24,334 nucleotides of DNA from JAVVEG01 sp032251455 (GCA_032251455.1 JAVVEG010000026.1:1-24334), one strand, 5' to 3'. Shown: positions 7,302 to 15,422, counted from the stretch's first letter. Notes: generated by a model from the sequence alone, not told the origin. Numbers and translations: made by a program.

Positions 7302-8786
7302 GTGAATCAACAACAATCATCTGCGTCAGGCCCAGGCCATACTGTCGAGAAAATTGGCGGAACCTCCATGAGCCAATTTGAAGCGGTGCGGCAGAATATT
7401 TTCATGAATCCTGCCTTGAAGGGCCATTATTACCAACGCATTTTTGTAGTCTCTGCCTATGGCGGGATTACCGACCTCTTGCTGGAGCACAAAAAATCCG
7501 GTCAGCCCGGTATCTATGCCCTGTTTGCTGATGCCGAAGAGGAAAAAAGCTGGGTAGATGCTTTTGCCGAACTGCGTCTGCGCATGCTGGAGATCAATGC
7601 GGAATTGTTTGCTGATCCTGCTGAGTTGAACAAAGCCAATGAGTTTATCGAAGCGCGCCTGAGCCACGCCAAAAGCGTGCTCATGGATGTCAAGAGTTTG
7701 TGTCGACATGGGCATTTTGCACTGGCCGATCATTTACAAACGGTGCGCGAGATGCTGGCCAGCCTTGGTGAGATTCACAGTGCTTTCAATACCACGGCAC
7801 TGTTGCAAAAGCTGGGGCTCAATGCCCGTTTCATTGATCTGTCGGGATGGAGTGCAGATCAGCATCTGAGTCTGGATGAAAACATCGGCAATGCCTTTGC
7901 CGATGTTGATCTGAGCACCGAGTTGCCCATCGCTACCGGCTACAGCCATTGTGAAGGGGGGCTGATGGCCGTTTTCGATCGGGGCTACAGTGAAATGATC
8001 TTCAGCCAGATTGCGGTGCTTACCGGTGCGCGCGAGGCTATCATCCACAAGGAATTCCACCTCAGCACCGCCGACCCCCGCATCGTTGGGCAGGACAAGG
8101 CGGTACCCATTGGTCGCACCAATTATGATGTGGCCGATCAACTGGCCAATCTGGGCATGGAGGCCATTCATCCCCGTGCCGCCAAGGGACTGCGCAAGAA
8201 CAATATCCACCTGCGGGTCAAGAATACCTTTGAGCCGGAACATGCCGGCACGCTGATAACCCGCGACTATATCAGCGCTTCGCCCTGTGTTGAAATCATT
8301 GCCGGGCGTACCGGAGTGTACGTCATCGAGCTGTTCGATCAGGACATGGTAGGTGATCTGCCCCGCTACGAAGCAGTATTTCTGGAGCAGATCACCCGCT
8401 TCAGGGGGCAGGTCATCAATAAAGACCTGAATGCCAATACCATCACCTATTACCTGGCCACCAACCTGAAGACAGTGAAGCGAATTCAGGCTGCCCTTGC
8501 TGACCGTTTTTCCAGTGCCGAAATCAAGGTCAGCAAGGTCTGTATCGTCTCGGCAGTAGGCAGCGATCTGAAAATCAAGGGCATGCTGGCACAAACTGCA
8601 ACGGCGCTGTCCGAGGCCAAGGTGGACATTCTGGCCGTACACCAATCCATGCGCCAGGTGGATATGCAATTCGTGCTCAATGATGAAGATTATGAGTCTG
8701 CGGTAAAAAGCCTTCACTCCCATCTGGTGGAAGTGCATAATCATGGCCGGGCAGTAAAATTGGCGAAAGAGGAGTTCCGGGTATGA
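7302..8786 (+). CDS. Aspartate kinase, ectoine-cluster (Ask_Ect) type
   Basis: This 494-residue protein phosphorylates L-aspartate to 4-aspartyl phosphate, the first step towards lysine, threonine, methionine and ectoine. The amino-acid kinase domain starts with HTVEKIGGTSMSQFE (Lys17, substrate and ATP site). It continues through RIFVVSAYGGITDLLLEHKK, the ATGYSHCEGGL segment, and GAREAIIHKEFHLSTADPRIVG before NYDVADQLANLGMEAIHPRAAK. The C-terminal third carries the regulatory ACT region (IVSAVGSDLKIKGMLAQ...ILAVHQSMRQVDMQFVLNDEDY). From memory, these segments match the aspartokinases associated with ectABC clusters closely and the housekeeping LysC types much less so. The start is a GTG, about 17 bases after GGGAGGG; no other in-frame start is near. 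The reading adds about 11 residues before the conserved HTVEKIGG. The stop overlaps the start of the next gene (ATGA), so the two are translationally coupled. No ectABC is in the window. Confidence 0.88.
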   Translation: MNQQQSSASGPGHTVEKIGGTSMSQFEAVRQNIFMNPALKGHYYQRIFVVSAYGGITDLLLEHKKSGQPGIYALFADAEEEKSWVDAFAELRLRMLEINAELFADPAELNKANEFIEARLSHAKSVLMDVKSLCRHGHFALADHLQTVREMLASLGEIHSAFNTTALLQKLGLNARFIDLSGWSADQHLSLDENIGNAFADVDLSTELPIATGYSHCEGGLMAVFDRGYSEMIFSQIAVLTGAREAIIHKEFHLSTADPRIVGQDKAVPIGRTNYDVADQLANLGMEAIHPRAAKGLRKNNIHLRVKNTFEPEHAGTLITRDYISASPCVEIIAGRTGVYVIELFDQDMVGDLPRYEAVFLEQITRFRGQVINKDLNANTITYYLATNLKTVKRIQAALADRFSSAEIKVSKVCIVSAVGSDLKIKGMLAQTATALSEAKVDILAVHQSMRQVDMQFVLNDEDYESAVKSLHSHLVEVHNHGRAVKLAKEEFRV

Positions 8787-9400
8787 TAACCCTGCATCAT
8801 TTACAGATTGGTCGTTCCATCTTCATGGTGTGGGCGCTGGAGGAAATGGGTATTGAGTACGACCTGATTCCCTATGTGCGCGATCCGGCCACCATGCGGG
8901 CTCCCCAGACCCTGAAGAAGATTCATCCACTGGGCAAGTCTCCGGTGATCGAGGATGAAGGCCAGGTAATTGCCGAGTCAGGCGCCATTATCAGTTATCT
9001 GCTGGAAAAGCACGATAAGACTCACCGCTTGCACCCGCCACGCAGTGATCTGGGCGTCTGGGCCGAGTTCACGCAATGGCTGCATTACCCTGAAGGCTCG
9101 GTCTTTGCTCCTCTGCTGATCAAGATGCTGTTAATGCGCAGCCAGCAGCCGCACGAGGTATTGACCGGGTTCAGTGAGGGCGAGATTGCCCTGCATCTGG
9201 GGCATATCCAGAATCAGCTGGGTGACAGGTCATACATTCTCTCGGAACAATTCAGTGCTGCTGATTTTGGCATTGCCTATGTGGTATCCATGGCTGCCCG
9301 GCTGGGCCTGCTGGAATCCTACCCAAAGCTGCAGGCATACCTGGCGCGCGTCAAGGCAAGACCTGCCTGGCAACGTGCCGTGGCCAGGGCCATAGAGTAA
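8783..9400 (+). CDS. Glutathione S-transferase family protein
   Basis: This 205-residue cytosolic protein is a two-domain GST. The N-terminal thioredoxin-like domain (~1-78) has the usual opening helix with Ser12 in the active-site position (IGRSIFMVWALEEMGIEYDLI), the cis-proline loop LGKSPVIEDEGQVIAESGAII, and the YLLEKH end. The helical C-terminal domain (~85-200) includes the N-capping region QFSAADFGIAYVVSMAARLG. Such proteins conjugate or reduce electrophiles with glutathione, or act in isomerisation; the specific substrate is unknown. It overlaps the aspartokinase stop by 4 bp and is followed 27 bp later by a lipoprotein gene, suggesting one transcript, although no functional link to aspartokinase is evident. 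Confidence 0.9.
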   Translation: MITLHHLQIGRSIFMVWALEEMGIEYDLIPYVRDPATMRAPQTLKKIHPLGKSPVIEDEGQVIAESGAIISYLLEKHDKTHRLHPPRSDLGVWAEFTQWLHYPEGSVFAPLLIKMLLMRSQQPHEVLTGFSEGEIALHLGHIQNQLGDRSYILSEQFSAADFGIAYVVSMAARLGLLESYPKLQAYLARVKARPAWQRAVARAIE

Positions 9401-9427
9401 GGAGGCCCTGCGCGCAGGCGGTATAAC

Positions 9428-9967
9428 GTGGCACAGAGCATCACTATTTCCCGGATAGCCTTGGCATTGCTTTTATGCTCCCTGTTGCAGGGCTGTATCA
9501 ATCTCAATAAATGGCCTGCGGATATTCCTGAGCGTGCCCTGTTCAATGCCGCCTATGAGCAGGATATCGAGAATCAGCAAGTGCAAAGCCGTGATGAATA
9601 CCTGACCTGGGTGTTGCGTTTCTACGCGGGCTGGGGACCCATGGCAATGGGCTGGAACGACATGACCCTGGCGGTCATGGATGGCCTTGAGGGTGAGTTG
9701 TATCAGGAGGCCGAAAGCAAGCGTGACTTTCTTGGCCTATTGATCTCGGCGGAGTGGGCCAAGGACAATAATGTGCGCAAAATCAACACCGCCATGCTCA
9801 GTCTGTGGGGCGCAGTCATGATTAGCGTGCCGGACGCCACACAAAGAATCGCTGCTCTTGATTTGCTTATCGCCGACGCACAGGATTTGTTGGATGGTGA
9901 GTTGTTTGCCGACCAGGTCAACGATCAGCGCTACCAAGACCGTCTCGGCATCAACCTGGAACCCTGA
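9428..9967 (+). CDS. Small lipoprotein of unknown function
   Basis: This 179-residue protein has a lipoprotein signal peptide (ISRIALALLLCSLLQGC), with the lipobox LQGC giving a lipidated cysteine near residue 23. The mature part is mostly helical and acidic, with conspicuous aromatic segments (EYLTWVLRFYAGWGPMAMGWNDMTLAVMDGL). I do not recognise a family. The start is a GTG. The strongest Shine-Dalgarno sequence (AAGGAGG, 9399-9405) lies unusually far upstream. A CCTGCGCGCAGG hairpin between it and a weaker GGCGG could bring it closer, so the start or its control is uncertain. The stop codon overlaps the ribosome site of the following crotonase gene, so co-expression is likely. Confidence 0.72.
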   Translation: MAQSITISRIALALLLCSLLQGCINLNKWPADIPERALFNAAYEQDIENQQVQSRDEYLTWVLRFYAGWGPMAMGWNDMTLAVMDGLEGELYQEAESKRDFLGLLISAEWAKDNNVRKINTAMLSLWGAVMISVPDATQRIAALDLLIADAQDLLDGELFADQVNDQRYQDRLGINLEP

Positions 9968-9984
9968 GGAGCCTCTGAACAAGC

Positions 9985-10866
9985 ATGAGCTACAGCACAA
10001 TCGATTATCAGATCAGCGAGCGTATTCTGACCATTACCCTGAACCGTCCCGATAGCATGAACGCGTTTACCGTCACCATGGCCAATGAGCTGGAACAGGC
10101 TTTCCGGCAGGCCAGTCAGGATGATGCAGTGGCGGCGGTAATCGTCACCGGTGCCGGCCGGGCATTCTGTGCTGGCATGGACCTGTCGGTACCCGGCAAT
10201 GTGTTCGGTCTCGATGAATCCTTGCTCCCCTCACTGCAAACACTCGATGAACAGTATGAAGACCCGCAGATTCGTGCGGGTGTGCGCGATACCGGTGGCC
10301 GGGTCAGCCTGGCGATCCATGCCTGCACCAAGCCGGTGATTGCGGCCATCAATGGTGCAGCAGTGGGTATCGGGGCAACCATGACTCTGGCCATGGATGT
10401 GCGGCTGATGGCGGAAAAGGCCCGCATCGGGTTTGTGTTTGGCAAAATCGGGATTACTCCCGAGGCGTGTTCCACCTGGTTCCTGCCGCGTATTGTAGGC
10501 CTGCAGCAGACATTTGACTGGGTCTACAGCGGCGAACTGATCAGCAGCGCCGAAGCCCTGCAGGCGGGGCTGGTGAAAGCAGTCTGCCCGGCAGAGCAAT
10601 TGCTGCAGCAGGCCCGCAGTCTGGCCCATCGCTATATCGACAAGCGCTCCCCGGTAGCCACCGCACTGACCCGGCAGATGCTGTTGCGCAATGCAGCCCT
10701 GCCGCATCCAGCCGAGGCCCATAAACTGGAATCGCTGGCCGTGTTCTATACCAGTCAGCAGGATGGCAGGGAAGGGGTACAGGCTTTTCTGGAAAAACGT
10801 GACCCCGAATTCTCCAGCAAGGTATCCGAGGACATGCCAGGGTTTTATCCCTGGTTTGATGAATGA
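9985..10866 (+). CDS. Enoyl-CoA hydratase/isomerase (crotonase) family protein, isomerase-like
   Basis: This 293-residue crotonase-fold protein acts on an acyl-CoA thioester. The oxyanion-hole segments are clear: GAGRAFCAGMDL (~56-67) and INGAAVGIGATM (~122-133). Neither of the two glutamates of enoyl-CoA hydratase is present at its expected place (the CEL position is ATM, and the PE position is VF). Instead Glu160 lies in GITPEACSTW, at the position of the catalytic base in PECI-type delta3,delta2-enoyl-CoA isomerases (PEGCSS). I infer double-bond isomerisation or a related reaction rather than hydration. Automated annotation will probably read enoyl-CoA hydratase. A GAGGAG ribosome site overlaps the stop of the preceding lipoprotein gene. 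The last 22 bases overlap the 3' end of the NosR-like gene on the other strand. Confidence 0.88.
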   Translation: MSYSTIDYQISERILTITLNRPDSMNAFTVTMANELEQAFRQASQDDAVAAVIVTGAGRAFCAGMDLSVPGNVFGLDESLLPSLQTLDEQYEDPQIRAGVRDTGGRVSLAIHACTKPVIAAINGAAVGIGATMTLAMDVRLMAEKARIGFVFGKIGITPEACSTWFLPRIVGLQQTFDWVYSGELISSAEALQAGLVKAVCPAEQLLQQARSLAHRYIDKRSPVATALTRQMLLRNAALPHPAEAHKLESLAVFYTSQQDGREGVQAFLEKRDPEFSSKVSEDMPGFYPWFDE

Positions 10867-12962
10867 GCCAGCTTGACGGCGGCTTGCAGGCCAGGTTCCT
10901 GCGCCCCCAATCTTGAACCAAGTTCCCGGTGACGGGCAATGATGTCCCCGACCGGATGCCGGCAGGTCCCCGCCTTGTTGATCAGTTTGCTCTCACAGAT
11001 ATCACAACGCACACATTCCTTGAAATCGATTTGTTCGCGGCGTATGGCGCCAGTTGGGCAGGCATGTTCGCAGACTGTGCAGAGTGTGCACTGTGGCACC
11101 CTCTTGATGCGTGCCGGGCTGAGCAGGGACAGGATGGCCAGTGCCGCTCCCAGCGGGCAGACATATCGGCAGTAGAAGCGCTCGATCAGCACACAGGCAA
11201 GCAGCAAGAGCAGCAGGATGCTCCACAGCAACGGCGAAGGACTGAAGAAGAACAGGGTGCCAAAAGGCTCAAAATATTGGAAGATGCTCAGGTTGCTGTT
11301 GACCAGGGCGGTGCCCAGAATCAGGGCAAGAATGCCGTACTTGATGTAAAGCGCCTGCTGATGAATTTTTGTGGAGGCCTGCATCTGCCAGCGTTTGGGT
11401 AATTGCCAGTGGCGGGGCCGGAAGCGGGTGAGGAAATCCTGCAGTGCACCAAAGGGGCACAGCGACGAGCAGAACAGGCGCCCCCATATCAAGGTGGTCA
11501 CCAGTGTGAAGACGATGATTATCAACATGGGCAGATTGTTGAGGAAGATACCTGGCCCTTGTGTCATGGCATTGGTGATGTGCGATACCGACAGGAAACC
11601 GTTCTGGTAAAAGCCCAGGTAGAACAGCGTGACGGTCAGTGCCGCCCAGCGCACGGCACTGTTCTTGCGCAGAAACGCGGTCATGACCAGGGTCAGCAGC
11701 AGAAGCAGCATGAACAACTGGTAGCCAGGCGTATCCCCCCAGGGTGGATCAAGACGCAACCGGGTCAACAGGGGGGCCTCGGCCAGCATTGCCGCCTCGA
11801 TTTCGGCGCGTGATAAAACCGGTTCCCCTTGGGCCAGGTTCAGGCTGACTCCGGACAAGGTGTAATCGATGCCATAAGGCTCGGGGCTGCCCGGAGGCTG
11901 GTAAAACAGCTGGAAAGCTTGCGTGGGGTCCCAGTCCTCTGCCATGACGATGGCCCCTGCATAGCTGGCCCTGCCGGCAAAAACCCCGGCATCGGCATTG
12001 CCGGCGGTAACGAAGCGCCGTGGCTGGATGCGCTGGGGCTCATTGTCGCCCTGCTGGAAGGACAGCAGATGTTGCCGGAACAGCGGGGCTGCGGAGCCAC
12101 CCACCGCCACCAGGATCATCTCGCGCCCACCCAGGCGGCGGCTGGCATCGCGTTCGGCGCGCGCATAATCTTCCGCACCGATAAAATACTCGCCCAGGGC
12201 CGGGCGTCCCATATAGGCAATACTCAACTCCAGAACGGTATCGACCGGCATGGGCATGCTGAACTGCCGGACAATGCCTTGTTCCAGCAGATCCTGCCAA
12301 CTCAGTTGCTGCAGTTGTTCCAGCGCATTTTCGCCCCAGGTGACTTCTTGCTGATTGCCGGCTGCAAAATCCAGGTAGGCCGCCGCCACCTTGCGCGCGG
12401 CTTCGCGCACCCCGCGGGTAATGGCAAAGCTGGTCAGGGTGGCATTGCTCAGGCCATCGATATCCCGGTTCAGACGGAACTCATCCACAATGGCCTTGCC
12501 AGGAAACTGGGACTGAAAGGGGACATCAGCCACGAAGTCGCCCCGGGAATAGGCATAGGATTCGTAATAGGTCAGCACCTTGATGCCGCTCAGGGTGCCA
12601 TCGGTCAGCAGGCCGATCAGCATGGCAATGGGGGCGCTGTAGCCGATCTCTTCGGGAGGAATATCCGCACTGAAGAAGACATAGCCCAGCAGTTCCTGGG
12701 TGCCGTTTGCAGGGTCCTGACGATAGCCGCGAAACACGGGCGGCTGGCCTGATTTCTCCGTAAACGTTTCGGCCTGGGGCATGACCTGATGCAGCCATTG
12801 CTGCTGCAGTTCGGTGGTCCATGGTGTGCGGATGGCAGTGCGATCCAGGGCTGGGCGGGTCGATTGGGCCAAGGTGCTGGTGTGTGTCAGCAGCAGGCAC
12901 AAGGTCGCCAGCAGGGCGAGAATCGATCGGGCTGGGATGATTCCTCTACAGGTGTTCTTCAT
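10845..12962 (-). CDS. NosR/NirI-like membrane flavo-iron-sulfur protein
   Basis: This is 705 residues. A signal peptide (~12-33) leads to a periplasmic FMN-binding domain whose flavinylation-like motif reads DGLSNATLT (Ser172-Asn173-Ala174-Thr175), where the usual motif has Gly at position 173. A further periplasmic region runs to ~410. About five membrane helices follow (~414-430, 437-457, 471-495, 540-560, 576-597). Two CxxxCP motifs (Cys498/Cys502 and Cys598/Cys602) lie at membrane boundaries. The C-terminus is a ferredoxin-like module with C-xx-C-xx-C-xxx-CP (Cys625-635) and a second set (Cys650, 653, 656, 667). This is the NosR/NirI architecture, thought to pass electrons across the membrane to periplasmic reductases. 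No nosZ, nir, nqr or apbE gene is present. Family call firm; electron acceptor unknown. Transcribed divergently from the AraC-type regulator. Confidence 0.85.
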   Translation of the reverse strand: MKNTCRGIIPARSILALLATLCLLLTHTSTLAQSTRPALDRTAIRTPWTTELQQQWLHQVMPQAETFTEKSGQPPVFRGYRQDPANGTQELLGYVFFSADIPPEEIGYSAPIAMLIGLLTDGTLSGIKVLTYYESYAYSRGDFVADVPFQSQFPGKAIVDEFRLNRDIDGLSNATLTSFAITRGVREAARKVAAAYLDFAAGNQQEVTWGENALEQLQQLSWQDLLEQGIVRQFSMPMPVDTVLELSIAYMGRPALGEYFIGAEDYARAERDASRRLGGREMILVAVGGSAAPLFRQHLLSFQQGDNEPQRIQPRRFVTAGNADAGVFAGRASYAGAIVMAEDWDPTQAFQLFYQPPGSPEPYGIDYTLSGVSLNLAQGEPVLSRAEIEAAMLAEAPLLTRLRLDPPWGDTPGYQLFMLLLLLTLVMTAFLRKNSAVRWAALTVTLFYLGFYQNGFLSVSHITNAMTQGPGIFLNNLPMLIIIVFTLVTTLIWGRLFCSSLCPFGALQDFLTRFRPRHWQLPKRWQMQASTKIHQQALYIKYGILALILGTALVNSNLSIFQYFEPFGTLFFFSPSPLLWSILLLLLLACVLIERFYCRYVCPLGAALAILSLLSPARIKRVPQCTLCTVCEHACPTGAIRREQIDFKECVRCDICESKLINKAGTCRHPVGDIIARHRELGSRLGAQEPGLQAAVKLAHSSNQG

Positions 12963-12993
12963 TGGCCAGGCTCAGAATAAAGGTGCAGGATTG

Positions 12994-13010
12994 CAGTACA
13001 ATACTGTATT
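12994..13010. promoter_or_regulatory. Overlapping palindromes in the NosR-like / AraC divergent promoter region
   Basis: The 70-bp divergent space contains CAGTA-CAA-TACTG (12994-13006) overlapped by the perfect 11-base palindrome AATACTGTATT (13000-13010). On the minus strand TTGTAC (complement of 12996-13001) and, 16 bases on, TATTCT could form the promoter of the NosR-like gene. On the plus strand TACAAT (12997-13002) is a possible -10 for the AraC gene, without a good -35. The palindrome overlaps both, so it is a plausible operator. The sequence symmetry is direct; its use is inference. Confidence 0.4.
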
Positions 13011-13032
13011 TTCAGACCAAACCCCATAGGCC

Positions 13033-14130
13033 ATGACGCAGATACCCTTGTTTTCTCTTGAAGCCGTTGACCTGTTCCTGCGCTCGCTGGCAGTGGGACA
13101 GCTGTTGTTGCTGGGTGCATTGTTTCTGCGCTGGCCACTGGGTTTATACCGGGCGCTGTTACTGGGTATTGGCCTCAGTACGGTAGCCTACCTGTTGTTG
13201 ACAGCGCCGATACCTGATGCCGATTATGGCTGGCTGCGGCCGGTATTGCTGGTACTTACCGATGCGTTCGCCTATCTGGTCTGGTTTCTGGCCCAGTTTG
13301 CCTTCAACGATGAGTTTCGTCCCCGGGACTGGCCCCGTGCAATCAAATTTGCCCTCTGGGCTTATGCCCTGTGGTACGTTTATTTTTTGGGGGTACTTGC
13401 TGGTCAGGGCGTTTTCCACGATGTCATTCATCTGATCGCATTGATATTGATGGCTCATGTGATTTACGTGGCACTCAAGGGCTTTGACAATGACCTGATT
13501 GACAGCCGCCGCCGTTCACGCATTCTGCTAGCCATTGCCATAAGCACTTACAGCATCCTGGTGGTTGCGCTGGAGTTCATGGATGGGCGTATCCGCAACG
13601 ACGCCCTGTTCAGTCTGTTGAACTCGGGGTTTCTCTGCCTGACCATTCTGCTGTTGAGCAGAGTCTACTTGCGGCTTGAAACGGTGGATTCCTCTACTGA
13701 TACCGCCTTTACAGCCGTCGCTGAAGACGATGCGGCTAAAACCGGGATTCAACCTCCGGCGGGCACCATGATTGCGCAGGAGTTTGTCGGCTTGAAGCAG
13801 CGTCTGGATGAGTTTGTCGATGCGAAACGTTATTACCAATACGGCCTCTCCATCAGTGCGCTGGCCCGGCAACTTGATTGCCCCGAACACCATTTGCGGC
13901 GGTTGATCAACAAGGGGCTGGGTTTTCGCAATTTCAACGCCTTTCTGAACAGCCTCCGTATCCGCGATGCCGCAGAAGTGCTGGCTGATCCCGGTCAGCG
14001 CAGCAAACCTATCCTGACTGTCGCACTGGAGTTGGGTTACGGATCCATAGGTCCTTTCAACCGTGCTTTTAAGGCGAGCATCGGCCAGACCCCGGGTGAA
14101 TATCGCAGTGTCGTTCAGAATCGGCGCTGA
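13033..14130 (+). CDS. AraC-family transcriptional regulator with 7-TM N-terminal domain
   Basis: This 365-residue protein has about seven hydrophobic helices in its first ~215 residues (starting at VDLFLRSLAVGQLLLLGALF and ending at LLNSGFLCLTILLLSRVYL). A linker follows, then a C-terminal AraC/XylS DNA-binding domain (~265-362) with two helix-turn-helix units: LSISALARQLDCPEHHLRRLIN and ILTVALELGYGSIGPFNRAFKASIGQTPGEYR. Seven helices put the N-terminus outside and the DNA-binding domain in the cytoplasm, so it probably senses a membrane or periplasmic signal and acts on DNA while membrane-bound. It is divergent from the NosR-like gene (70 bp, with palindromes) and is followed 82 bp downstream by a serine hydrolase gene. 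Either neighbour, or both, may be its target. The ATG follows a weak ribosome site. Confidence 0.87.
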   Translation: MTQIPLFSLEAVDLFLRSLAVGQLLLLGALFLRWPLGLYRALLLGIGLSTVAYLLLTAPIPDADYGWLRPVLLVLTDAFAYLVWFLAQFAFNDEFRPRDWPRAIKFALWAYALWYVYFLGVLAGQGVFHDVIHLIALILMAHVIYVALKGFDNDLIDSRRRSRILLAIAISTYSILVVALEFMDGRIRNDALFSLLNSGFLCLTILLLSRVYLRLETVDSSTDTAFTAVAEDDAAKTGIQPPAGTMIAQEFVGLKQRLDEFVDAKRYYQYGLSISALARQLDCPEHHLRRLINKGLGFRNFNAFLNSLRIRDAAEVLADPGQRSKPILTVALELGYGSIGPFNRAFKASIGQTPGEYRSVVQNRR

Positions 14131-14212
14131 ATTTTCAGTTTCGGCAAGACAATCACCACTCTCAAGCACAGACTCACTCCGTTGATTCTCAATAAATTTG
14201 CGAGGGACAGAG

Positions 14213-15418
14213 ATGGTGAGGCTAGGTGGTGGCAAAAAAATAGCTGGATTGGTTTTATTGATGGGTATCGCTTATATGCTGTTACCCATTTACGGGTTTA
14301 TGGCAGAGGATTATCCGGTACTGCGTGGACCCTGGGGCTGGCGTGAAGTGCCCACACAGGCCCCTTATCAGCAGGGCGTTGTCGCCCCGGGTTATGAAAT
14401 GGCAGCAGTTGCTGCTGCCGAGCTGTTGCAGCAACATCGTGCCGTTTTGCATGCTCCGGCACTATCGGCGGCAGTGGTCATCGATGGTGACCTGATCTGG
14501 TCAGCGGCAACCGGTTGGTCAGATTTGGCCGAACAAAGGGCGGCAACGCCACAGACCCTGTTCCGCATCGGCTCCACCTCGAAACCGATCACCGGGACCT
14601 TGCTGGCCCGGTTCATCGATGCCGGATTGCTTGATCTGGATACACCCATCTCTGCCTATGTGACTGACCTGCCCAACCCCCAGTGGGCAGCGATCACTCT
14701 GCGGCAACTGGCATCACATTCGTCGGGTCTGCCTGACTATGAGACCAATCGTGATTGGCTGGGGGTTTACCAATCAATGGCTTTGCGTCGGCATCACACC
14801 GATATCCGGGAAGGATTGGCCAATTTTGATGGAGCTCCCTTGCGGCATGACCCCGGAACCTGGTTTGAGTACTCCTCATATGGCACCAATTTATTGGCGG
14901 TAGTGTTGCAGGAAGTCGGTGGCAAGCCGTTCCAGCGTCTGATCCAGGACTGGTTGAGAACCCCTCTTGGTATCGAAACCCCGCTGCCGGATGCCGACAT
15001 ACCAGCGCGTGCCACATTCTATCAACTCGATGGCAGCATGGCCCGGCGTTGGCGCGAGGTTGATCTGAGCAATAAACTGCCGGGAGGAGGATTCATGTCC
15101 CGGCCTGAAGACCTGGCAGTCCTGGGAGCAGCCTGGCTGGATGACAGGTTCATTTCCGCAGAGACGCGCAACGAGTTTTGGACCCCTCAAAGGCTGGCTG
15201 ACGGCACGGTCAACGAACAGGCTTATGCGTTGACCTGGCGCTGGAGCGAGCGCAGCAATATGGCCAACCATGGCGGGGTGTCCAAGGGCTCCAAGGCCTG
15301 GCTGGCGGTGTATCCGGCGCAGCGGATGGTCATTGCGTTGACCATGAATACAAACGTCAATGAGTTTTCTGACTTCGCTGCTGTGCAGTATGCACTCAAA
15401 GAGGTATTTGAAAGATAA
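14213..15418 (+). CDS. Beta-lactamase-fold serine hydrolase, membrane-anchored
   Basis: This is 401 residues from the ATG at 14213, chosen because GAGGGA sits 5 bases upstream; an in-frame TTG at 14198 lies too close to nothing resembling a ribosome site. The N-terminus has one hydrophobic segment (~10-28), an uncleaved anchor or signal. The penicillin-binding-protein/class C beta-lactamase domain shows the nucleophile motif STSK (Ser121, Lys124), YSS (Tyr220-Ser222, replacing the usual Y-x-N) and HGG (His353), which replaces KTG. The fold hydrolyses esters, amides or D-amino-acid peptides; the substrate is unknown, and antibiotic resistance is not implied. It lies 82 bp after the AraC-type gene on the same strand. 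Its last 51 coding bases are repeated after the following assembly gap. Confidence 0.88.
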   Translation: MVRLGGGKKIAGLVLLMGIAYMLLPIYGFMAEDYPVLRGPWGWREVPTQAPYQQGVVAPGYEMAAVAAAELLQQHRAVLHAPALSAAVVIDGDLIWSAATGWSDLAEQRAATPQTLFRIGSTSKPITGTLLARFIDAGLLDLDTPISAYVTDLPNPQWAAITLRQLASHSSGLPDYETNRDWLGVYQSMALRRHHTDIREGLANFDGAPLRHDPGTWFEYSSYGTNLLAVVLQEVGGKPFQRLIQDWLRTPLGIETPLPDADIPARATFYQLDGSMARRWREVDLSNKLPGGGFMSRPEDLAVLGAAWLDDRFISAETRNEFWTPQRLADGTVNEQAYALTWRWSERSNMANHGGVSKGSKAWLAVYPAQRMVIALTMNTNVNEFSDFAAVQYALKEVFER

Positions 15419-15422
15419 AGGC
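15368..15422 (+). repeat. 55-bp sequence, copy 1 (before gap)
   Basis: These 55 bases, covering the end of the serine hydrolase gene plus four bases after its stop, are identical to 15523-15577 on the other side of the N run. They mark overlapping contig ends, most likely one genomic sequence represented twice. Confidence 0.97.

Noticed and set aside
11829..12752. 307-residue open frame on +
   Set aside because: Antisense shadow of the NosR-like gene, produced by its GC-rich codons; no domain or ribosome site.
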